8,322 bases of DNA from assembly GCA_030044345.1 (NCBI GenBank), contig JASHVY010000324.1:1-8322 (forward strand), written 5' to 3'. The translations under genes were made by a program, and so were the position numbers. Origin of the DNA: Acetobacteraceae bacterium. GTDB taxonomy: Bacteria; Pseudomonadota; Alphaproteobacteria; Acetobacterales; Acetobacteraceae. The notes under the pieces were generated by a model. It was given only the letters and a program-made list of their open reading frames with translations. It ran no database searches and had not been told where the DNA came from. This document shows, piece by piece, positions 1-5,380 of the stretch (position 1 is the stretch's first letter; each line of letters starts with the position of its first letter).

Positions 1-192
1 GGCCTTGAGCCGATCGGCGTTCGGGTGCGGCGCCGCCTCCAGCACCTCGGCGATGCGGAAGGGCGCGAGGGCGGCGGCGCGGTCGGTGAGGCTTTCGACC
101 TCGAGCCCGATCGCGGAGAGCGTATCGGCGATCCGTTCGAGCGGTGCGGCAGTCTCCAGATGCGTGCGCAGCCAGGCGAGGGTGAATTTCAC
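1..192 (-). CDS. pheT: Phenylalanine--tRNA ligase beta subunit, N-terminal fragment (runs off left edge)
   Basis: PheT is the large subunit of the cytoplasmic (PheS-PheT)2 enzyme that charges tRNA-Phe; it carries the editing and tRNA-binding domains. Only the first 64 codons are present, about 8% of a typical 800-residue protein. The visible N-terminus starts (V/M)KFTLAWLRTHL and includes IGLEVES and, near residues 57-62, HPNADRL, the opening of the EMAP/Myf-like tRNA-binding OB fold typical of bacterial PheT. The start is GTG at 192-190 and overlaps the pheS stop as GTGA, which points to translational coupling and equimolar subunit synthesis. It is the last visible gene of the rpmI-rplT-pheS-pheT operon. 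The identification is secure; nothing can be said about the missing C-terminal 90%. Confidence 0.95.
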   Translation of the reverse strand, partial: MKFTLAWLRTHLETAAPLERIADTLSAIGLEVESLTDRAAALAPFRIAEVLEAAPHPNADRLKA

Positions 193-1274
193 GCGCCCAG
201 CCCCTCGTGGAGGATCGCCGGCTGGAGCGGGGAAAACCCATAATGGCGCAGCCAGCGGAGATCGCTCTCGAAAAACGGGCGGAGATCGGTGATGCCGTGC
301 TTCAGCATGGTGATGCGCTCGATCCCCATGCCGAAGGCGAAGCCCTGCCATTCGCGCGGATCGACGCCGCCATTGGCGAGCACGCGCGGATGGACCATGC
401 CGCTGCCGAGAATCTCGAGCCAGTCCTTGCCCGCGCCGATCTCCCCGGAGCGCCGGTCCCACCCGATATCCACTTCCATCGAGGGTTCGGTGAAGGGGAA
501 GTAGCTCGCACGAAACCGTACCGGCAATGAGGGCTTGGCGAAGAAGGCGCGCAGGAAGTCGATCAGGCAGCCTTTGAGATGGCCGAGCGTGATGGCGCGA
601 TCGATCGCGAGCCCCTCGCATTGATGAAACATCGGGCTGTGCGTGGCGTCGTGATCGGCACGGTAGGTCCGGCCGGGGACGATCACGCGATAGGGCGGCT
701 TCGCGTTCCGCATGGTGCGGATCTGCCCGGGCGAAGTGTGGGTGCGCAGCACGCGGCGGCGCCCTTCCCGGTGGCCCGGCAGATAGAAAGTATCCATGTC
801 CTGCCGCGCCGGATGGTGCTCGGGGATATTGAGGGCGCCGAAATTGCGCCAATCGTCTTCGATCTCCGGCCCGGTGACGACGGCAAAGCCCATGGCGCCG
901 AAGAGTGCCACGATCTCCTCGATCGTCCGGCTGATCGGATGAATGAGCCCGGCGGGGGAAGGGCGGGGCGGCAGGGTGATGTCGAGCCGCTCGGCGGCGA
1001 GCGCGGCATCGAGAGCGGCCCCTTCCAGCTCTTCTCGGCGGCGGGCGATGGAGGCGGCGAGCTCGTCCTTGAGGCTGTTCAGCATGGCGCCGCGCTCACG
1101 TCGCTCCGCCGCGGGCAGCGTGCCGAGATCGCGCAAAAGCCCGGTGAGCCTTCCCTGCCGTCCGAGCAGGCCGACCCGCAGCGTCTCGAGCGCGGCAGAA
1201 TCAGGCGCAGCCGCAATCGCCTCGCCGGCTTCGCGGCCGAGCGCGGCGAGATCAGCCGGCAGAACACTCGTCAT
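189..1274 (-). CDS. pheS: Phenylalanine--tRNA ligase alpha subunit
   Basis: Catalytic subunit of class II phenylalanyl-tRNA synthetase; it makes Phe-AMP and transfers Phe to tRNA-Phe. The 361-residue product has an N-terminal helical, probably coiled-coil, tRNA-contact region (about 1-100), followed by the catalytic fold. Visible landmarks are HPISR at 112-116 with the conserved ALNIPEHHPAR segment, THTSP at 168-172, THSPMFHQCEG at 211-221, TEPSMEVD at 262-269 and the motif 3 region GFAFGMGIER at 311-320. Ala313 occupies the place of E. coli Ala294, so the Phe pocket looks wild type. I chose ATG at 1274; an in-frame TTG at 1286 would add four residues (MAPV). Neither has a clear ribosome-binding site, so coupling to rplT is likely. 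Residue 173 is Gly where the family usually has Val (THTSPVQ). Length is normal for alphaproteobacteria. Confidence 0.97.
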   Translation of the reverse strand: MTSVLPADLAALGREAGEAIAAAPDSAALETLRVGLLGRQGRLTGLLRDLGTLPAAERRERGAMLNSLKDELAASIARRREELEGAALDAALAAERLDITLPPRPSPAGLIHPISRTIEEIVALFGAMGFAVVTGPEIEDDWRNFGALNIPEHHPARQDMDTFYLPGHREGRRRVLRTHTSPGQIRTMRNAKPPYRVIVPGRTYRADHDATHSPMFHQCEGLAIDRAITLGHLKGCLIDFLRAFFAKPSLPVRFRASYFPFTEPSMEVDIGWDRRSGEIGAGKDWLEILGSGMVHPRVLANGGVDPREWQGFAFGMGIERITMLKHGITDLRPFFESDLRWLRHYGFSPLQPAILHEGLGA

Positions 1275-1318
1275 GACGGGCGCCAAGGAGATTATTGAGT
1301 CAAGATTACGAGGCGAGG

Positions 1319-1678
1319 TTACGAAGCGAGCGCGGCCTTGGCCTGCTTCGCGATCTCGGCAAAGGCCGCCGCATCGTCATAGGCGATCGCCGCCAGCACC
1401 TTGCGGTCGATCTCGATCCCGGCCTTCTTGAGCCCCGCCATGAAGCGCGAATAAGGAAGCCCCTGCTCGCGTGCGGCTGCGTTGATGCGCTGGATCCAGA
1501 GCCCGCGAAAATCGCGCTTGCGGTTACGCCGGTCACGGTAGGCATAGCGCAGCGCCTTCTCGAGACGCTCGATCGCCATGCGATAATTGGTGGAGGAGCG
1601 GCCGACAAATCCCTTGGACTGCGCGAGCACCTTCTTGTGCCGCGCATGTGTCGTCACGCCCCGCTTGACCCGTGCCAT
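1319..1678 (-). CDS. rplT: 50S ribosomal protein bL20
   Basis: bL20 binds 23S rRNA early in large-subunit assembly and, in well-studied bacteria, represses its own operon. The 119-residue product is full length and starts with the family signature MARVKRGV, followed by a long basic helical N-terminal extension rich in Arg and Lys, then the globular C-terminal part (GLPYSRFMAGLKKAGIEIDRKVLAAIA). The ATG lies 12 nt after the rpmI stop, preceded by a GGGGG purine run that could serve as ribosome-binding site. The gene is followed after about 44 nt by pheS. The stop region contains a short imperfect tandem repeat (1305-1330). Identification is unambiguous. Confidence 0.98.
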   Translation of the reverse strand: MARVKRGVTTHARHKKVLAQSKGFVGRSSTNYRMAIERLEKALRYAYRDRRNRKRDFRGLWIQRINAAAREQGLPYSRFMAGLKKAGIEIDRKVLAAIAYDDAAAFAEIAKQAKAALAS

Positions 1679-1690
1679 GGTTCAACCCCC

Positions 1691-1894
1691 TCAGTCGAGC
1701 CCATAGGGCGCCCATTGGCGCACCGTCTTCGCGTCCGCCTCCACCAGCACCTGATTGCCGCGGGCGGACCGCTTGGCCGTCTGGGTGCGGGCCATCAGAT
1801 TGTGGCGCTTGCCCTGCGGCCCCGAGAGCACCTTGCCGGTCGCGGTCATCTTGAAGCGCTTCTTGACAGAAGACTTCGTCTTGAGCTTGGGCAT
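1691..1894 (-). CDS. rpmI: 50S ribosomal protein bL35
   Basis: Small, very basic large-subunit protein, first gene of the rpmI-rplT-pheS-pheT operon. The 67-residue product begins MPKLKTKSSVKKRFKMTATG, the diagnostic bL35 N-terminus, and continues with the conserved KRHNL motif. The start is ATG at 1894-1892 with a strong ribosome-binding site AAGGAG at 1905-1900 (minus strand), five bases before the start. An open frame continues further upstream on the minus strand to about 2140, but its translation is Arg/Gly/Pro-rich and unlike bL35, so the longer form is rejected. Transcription probably starts near 1999 from the promoter at 2006-2034, giving a roughly 105-nt leader. Confidence 0.97.
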   Translation of the reverse strand: MPKLKTKSSVKKRFKMTATGKVLSGPQGKRHNLMARTQTAKRSARGNQVLVEADAKTVRQWAPYGLD

Positions 1895-2000
1895 TTTTTC
1901 TCCTTGCTTACATCTCCGCCGGACGTGATCGCCAGGACGTGATCCCCGCTGGGAGTGGCCGCGGCCGGGCATGCCCCGAATGGGCCCGGGCGCGCGGGAG
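1895..2000 (-). promoter_or_regulatory. GC-rich 5' leader of the rpmI-rplT-pheST operon
   Basis: The transcribed leader predicted from the promoter at 2006-2034 is about 105 nt. Its distal half can fold: GCCCGGGC near 1993-1986 can pair, with one bulged base, with GCCCGGC about 15 nt downstream. Its proximal half contains two perfect 10-base direct repeats (plus-strand GGACGTGATC at 1921-1930 and 1935-1944). In other bacteria bL20 or IF3 control this operon through leader structures, but I do not recognise a known leader family here; a regulatory role is inference. Confidence 0.3.
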
Positions 2001-2005
2001 GCGGC

Positions 2006-2034
2006 TCTATAGCCGGGGGCAAGGGGTGGTGCAA
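2006..2034 (-). promoter_or_regulatory. Sigma70-type promoter for rpmI operon
   Basis: On the minus strand TTGCAC (2034-2029) and TATAGA (2011-2006) are separated by exactly 17 bases. They match the -35 and -10 consensus at four of six (TTGACA) and five of six (TATAAT) positions. This stands out in very GC-rich DNA and faces rpmI at a sensible distance, with a predicted start near 1999. Confidence 0.6.
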
Positions 2035-2088
2035 GGGAGCGCGGATGTTCCGCGCGGGCTTCGCGGATGAAGCCGCATTGGCCAGCCA

Positions 2089-2112
2089 TATTATTTCCCG
2101 CGTGATTCACGC
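2089..2112 (+). promoter_or_regulatory. Candidate dapF -10 element followed by a 13-bp palindrome
   Basis: TATTAT at 2089-2094 is the only AT-rich hexamer pointing towards dapF at a promoter-like distance. No good -35 box lies 16-18 bases upstream, so it would need an activator or be weak. Immediately downstream GCGTGATTCACGC (2100-2112) is a perfect inverted repeat (6+1+6) positioned over the predicted transcription start, as an operator would be. Both calls rest on pattern alone. Confidence 0.3.
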
Positions 2113-2157
2113 CTCCGGTGATTCCACCTTCGGCGATCACGCTTTAAGGATGTGTTC

Positions 2158-2982
2158 ATGCGAGCTTCTTTCGTGAAGATGCACGGAACCGGAAACGATT
2201 TCGCGGTGTTCGATGAACGGCGCGCCCCACTCGGGCTGAGCGCGCCGCAGGTCGCGATTCTCGCCGATCGCCATCGCGGCATCGGCTGCGATCAGTTGAT
2301 CTCGATCGAGCCTTCTTCACGGGCGGACGCATTCATGCGCATCCGCAACGCGGACGGATCGGAAGCCGGGGCTTGCGGGAACGCGACCCGTTGCGTCGCT
2401 CTTCTCCTCGAGGCCGAGAGCGGGCGGCAGAAATTCACGATCGAGACGCTCTCCGGCCTTCTCACCGCCGAGATCCTGGGGGCCGATCAGGTCCGCGTCG
2501 ATATGGGCATGCCGCGCTTTGCCTGGGATGATATCCCGCTCGCCCGGCCGCTCGATACGCTCAGCCTGCCGCTCGCCGTGGGGCACGCGCAGGCGGCGGC
2601 GCTCTCGATGGGCAATCCGCACATCACCTTCTTCGTCGCCGATGCGGAAGCGGTGCCGCTCGCGGAAATCGGTCCTTCCCTGGAACATGATCCCCTCTTC
2701 CCTGAGCGCGTGAATGTCGGATTCGCGACCATGCTCGCCTCCGGTCTGTTGCGGCTTCGTGTCTGGGAGCGGGGTGCGGGGGCGACGCGCGCCTGCGGGT
2801 CCGCCGCCTGTGCGGCGGTGGTGAATGCGAACCGGCGCGGGCTCGGGGGGCCGGTGATGGCGGTGGTGATGGATGGCGGCACGCTCGAGATCACCTGGCA
2901 GGCGGACGGGCACGTGCTGATGACCGGGCCGGTGGTGACCGCCTTCACCGGCGAGGTCGATCTTGCGGAACATTCGTCTTGA
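2158..2982 (+). CDS. dapF: Diaminopimelate epimerase
   Basis: DapF converts LL-diaminopimelate to meso-diaminopimelate in the cytosol, the last epimer step before lysine and the crosslinking residue of peptidoglycan; it is PLP-independent and uses two cysteines. The 274-residue product shows the N-terminal MHGTGNDF signature (8-15), GIGCDQL (41-47), NADGSEAGACGNATRC with the first catalytic Cys73, MGNPH (151-155), and ERGAGATRACGSAACA with the second catalytic Cys213. CGNAT instead of CGNGT/CGNGA is a known alphaproteobacterial variant. I chose ATG 2158 because AAGGA at 2146-2150 lies seven bases upstream; an in-frame GTG at 2152 would add two residues but sits right against that site. The gene heads the overlapping dapF-mtaB-ftsY operon and its stop overlaps the mtaB start. 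Confidence 0.97.
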   Translation: MRASFVKMHGTGNDFAVFDERRAPLGLSAPQVAILADRHRGIGCDQLISIEPSSRADAFMRIRNADGSEAGACGNATRCVALLLEAESGRQKFTIETLSGLLTAEILGADQVRVDMGMPRFAWDDIPLARPLDTLSLPLAVGHAQAAALSMGNPHITFFVADAEAVPLAEIGPSLEHDPLFPERVNVGFATMLASGLLRLRVWERGAGATRACGSAACAAVVNANRRGLGGPVMAVVMDGGTLEITWQADGHVLMTGPVVTAFTGEVDLAEHSS

Positions 2983-4169
2983 GCGTCTCGGTCCTCACCT
3001 TCGGCTGCCGGCTCAATGCCTATGAGAGTGCGGTGATGCATGCCCAGGCGGAGGCGGCCGGCCTTTCCGAGACCGTGATCGTGAACACCTGCGCAGTGAC
3101 GCTCGAGGCCGAGCGACAGGCGCGCCAGGCTGTCCGCCGCGTCGCCCGCGAGCAGCCCGGGGCACGCATCATCGTGACCGGCTGCGGCGCCGCCCTCGAT
3201 CCGGAGGCCTGGAGCCGGCTGCCGGGGGTGGCGCGCGTGCTCGACAACCGGGTCAAGCTCGCGCCGGAAAGTTGGGGCGGCAGGGCGCCGGCAGCCCCCG
3301 ATTTCAGTGGCCGCGCCCGTGCCTTCGTGCCCGTGCAGCAGGGCTGCGATCACCGCTGCACCTTCTGCATCATCCCTTACGGGCGTGGCCCGAGTGTGAG
3401 CCGCCCGGCCGGCAACGTGGTGTCAGAAATCCGGGCGATGGTGGAGGCAGGCCGCAAGGAGGTGGTGCTGACGGGGGTCGATCTCACCGCCTATGGTGCC
3501 GACCTGCCGGGGCGGCCCACACTGGGCGGCCTGGCGCGCCGCGTGCTGGCGCTGGTTCCGGAGCTCAAGCGGCTTCGCGTCTCTTCGCTCGATCCGGCGG
3601 AGATCGATGATGATCTTTGGCGGCTGATCGGCGAGGAGGAGCGGTTGATGCCGCATCTGCATTTTTCCCTCCAGGCGGGCAGTGACCTCATTTTGAAGCG
3701 GATGAAGCGCCGGCATTCGCGCGCCCAGGCGCTCGACGCGATCAAGCGGGCGCGCGGCTTGCGGCCGGGTATTGCGATCGGCGCGGACCTGATCGCGGGA
3801 TTCCCAACCGAGACCGATGCGTTGTTTGAAGAGACACTCGCCTTTGTCGGGGAGGCGGAGATCCCCTTCCTGCACGTTTTTCCGTTCAGCCCTCGTCCGG
3901 GAACGCCGGCCGCACGCATGCCCGCGGTTCCGTTTCCGCTTCGGCGCGAGCGCGCGGCGCGCCTGCGCCAGGCGGCGAAAACCCAGGCGGGGCGCTATTG
4001 CGCCGGCTTTGTCGGGCGGGCGGTGTCCGTGCTGATCGAGGCCGGCGGGCGCGGCCATACGGCGGAATATATTCCCGCGACTCTTCTCGGCGAGAGCCGC
4101 CCCGGAACCCTGGTCACGGCGCGGGTCGAAAGCTCGGAAGACTCCGGCCTCGTCGCAAAAGCGATGTGA
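2979..4169 (+). CDS. mtaB: tRNA t6A37 methylthiotransferase (MtaB)
   Basis: Radical-SAM enzyme that adds a methylthio group to N6-threonylcarbamoyladenosine-37 of ANN-decoding tRNAs, giving ms2t6A. The 396-residue product has the N-terminal methylthiotransferase domain with cluster cysteines Cys10 (TFGCRLN), Cys38 (NTCAVT) and Cys69 (TGCG). The radical-SAM CxxxCxxC motif is at Cys123, Cys127 and Cys130 (GCDHRCTFCIIPYGRG), and a short C-terminal TRAM-like region follows from about 340. The TFGCRLN and IIPYGRG signatures point to MtaB rather than MiaB or RimO. The start is TTG at 2979-2981, overlapping the dapF TGA by four bases; there is no other in-frame start before the first cluster cysteine, so the rare start is well supported. 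The ribosome-binding site is weak (GCGGAA), implying coupling to dapF. Confidence 0.95.
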   Translation: MSVSVLTFGCRLNAYESAVMHAQAEAAGLSETVIVNTCAVTLEAERQARQAVRRVAREQPGARIIVTGCGAALDPEAWSRLPGVARVLDNRVKLAPESWGGRAPAAPDFSGRARAFVPVQQGCDHRCTFCIIPYGRGPSVSRPAGNVVSEIRAMVEAGRKEVVLTGVDLTAYGADLPGRPTLGGLARRVLALVPELKRLRVSSLDPAEIDDDLWRLIGEEERLMPHLHFSLQAGSDLILKRMKRRHSRAQALDAIKRARGLRPGIAIGADLIAGFPTETDALFEETLAFVGEAEIPFLHVFPFSPRPGTPAARMPAVPFPLRRERAARLRQAAKTQAGRYCAGFVGRAVSVLIEAGGRGHTAEYIPATLLGESRPGTLVTARVESSEDSGLVAKAM

Positions 4170-5089
4170 TGGCGCTCTCCGGCTTCTTCTCCCGCCTCAA
4201 GGACGGGCTGCAGCGCAGCCGCCAGAAGCTCTCCGAAAGCATCAGCGCGGTCTTCACGCGCCGGCGCCTCGACGAGGCGGCACTCGCCGAACTCGAGGAT
4301 TTGCTGATCGGCGCCGATCTTGGCCCGGCGGCGGCCGAGCGCATCATCGCGAACTTCCGGCGCACGCGCTTCGGCAAGGAGGTCACCAGCGAGGAGGTAC
4401 GCAGCGCCCTGGCCGCGGAGATCGCGACACTCCTCGCGCCGGTCGCCGTGCCGCTCACGATCGATCGCACGCATGCGCCACATGTCGTGTTGGTCGTCGG
4501 CGTGAACGGAACCGGCAAGACCACCACCATCGGCAAGCTCGCCCAGATCTATGCGGAAGAAGGGCTGCGAACCGTCCTCGTTGCCGGCGATACGTTCCGT
4601 GCTGCGGCCGTCGAGCAGCTCGAGATCTGGGGCCGCCGCACCGGTGCGGAAGTGGTTGCGGGCCGGCCGGGCGCGGACCCGGCAGGTCTCACCTTCGATG
4701 CGCTCGGCCGGGCACGCGCCGCCAAGGCCGATGTGTTGCTGATCGATACGGCCGGCCGGCTGCACAACAAGAGCGCGCTCATGCAGGAGCTCGCGAAGAT
4801 CGTGCGCGTGCTCAAAAAGCAGGATTCATCGTTACCGCATTCGGTCGTGCTCGTGCTCGATGCGACCACCGGGCAGAATGCGATCAACCAGGTGCGGGTC
4901 TTCAAGGAGATGGTCGCGATCACCGGGCTGATCGTGACGAAGCTCGATGGCAGCGCCCGCGGCGGAATTGTCGTGGCCTTGGCGGAAACATTCGGCCTGC
5001 CGGTGCATGCGGTGGGGGTGGGTGAGCGGGCGGAAGATCTGCGCCCGTTCGATCCGCAGGAATATGCCCGCGGCCTCGTTCAGGAGTGA
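4169..5089 (+). CDS. ftsY: Signal recognition particle receptor FtsY
   Basis: SRP-receptor GTPase; it pairs with Ffh to deliver ribosomes making membrane proteins to the translocon at the inner membrane. The 306-residue product is essentially the NG core without the long acidic A domain of E. coli FtsY (497 residues); an amphipathic N-terminus (GFFSRLKDGL) precedes the helical N domain. Visible GTPase motifs are the P-loop GVNGTGKTTT (111-120), DTFRAAA (141-147), DTAGR (193-197) and TKLDGSARGG (257-266), followed by GVGERAEDLRPF. The start ATG at 4169 shares one base with the mtaB stop (TGATG), with no separate ribosome-binding site, implying coupling. The stop TGA abuts the inverted-repeat element at 5089. 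Confidence 0.97.
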   Translation: MALSGFFSRLKDGLQRSRQKLSESISAVFTRRRLDEAALAELEDLLIGADLGPAAAERIIANFRRTRFGKEVTSEEVRSALAAEIATLLAPVAVPLTIDRTHAPHVVLVVGVNGTGKTTTIGKLAQIYAEEGLRTVLVAGDTFRAAAVEQLEIWGRRTGAEVVAGRPGADPAGLTFDALGRARAAKADVLLIDTAGRLHNKSALMQELAKIVRVLKKQDSSLPHSVVLVLDATTGQNAINQVRVFKEMVAITGLIVTKLDGSARGGIVVALAETFGLPVHAVGVGERAEDLRPFDPQEYARGLVQE

Positions 5090-5357
5090 GAGCTCGTTTG
5101 AGAATGCTACTGTGGCGGTCGGCCAACGCGGCTTTCCGCGCTTCCGGTGCTCACGGCCAGATTTGTTCGGCGATCAATTTTATGGCTTTTGGCGGATCGC
5201 TCCGCTCGGGATCCCCGCGAACACGTTCGCGGGGTGCCCCGTCTCCGCCAAAAGCCATATTGATCTCAAGGCCGCTCCGCTCCGGTTCTCGAAAGCCACG
5301 CCGGGCGACGCCTTCGGCGCCTCCGACTCGCCGCAGCGCATTCTTAAACGAGCTCTG
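5089..5357. repeat. Concentric imperfect inverted-repeat element filling the ftsY-phaC gap
   Basis: The ends are 19-base inverted repeats, AGAGCTCGTTTGAGAATGC at 5089-5107 and its complement with one mismatch at 5338-5356. Inside, the two arms keep matching with gaps (GGCTTTC, CCGG, CGGCC blocks). They then meet in a near-perfect pair, 5172-5196 against 5244-5265, sharing GATCAAT and ATGGCTTTTGGCGGA, the left arm having three extra bases. At the apex is a perfect 10-bp-arm hairpin at 5213-5234 (CCCCGCGAAC). All layers centre near 5220, so the whole interval can form one long hairpin. It has no T-tract and no convincing ORF. It could be a non-autonomous mobile element or a species-specific intergenic repeat; it may also end both convergent transcripts. 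No target-site duplication is clear. Confidence 0.8.
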
Positions 5358-5380
5358 AGCGGTCTCCGCGCCTCGGTCCG

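Noticed and set aside
579..1298. 239-codon open frame on the plus strand opposite pheS
   Set aside because: It is antisense to the well-conserved pheS; its composition is that expected of a GC-rich shadow frame and no family motif is visible.
1895..2140. Upstream in-frame extension of rpmI on the minus strand
   Set aside because: It would cross the promoter; the strong AAGGAG site and the diagnostic MPKLKTK start place the true N-terminus at 1894.
3423..4058. Long minus-strand open frame opposite mtaB
   Set aside because: The plus strand encodes all MtaB signature cysteines; the antisense product is low-complexity, Arg/Gln/Pro-rich and unrecognisable.
5213..5234. Simple intrinsic terminator for ftsY
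   Set aside because: The hairpin is strong, but no T-run follows it in either direction, so I list it only as part of the repeat.
5172..5265. CRISPR repeat or phage attachment site
   Set aside because: There is one symmetrical unit here and one diverged relative, with no regular spacer array, no cas gene and no integrase.
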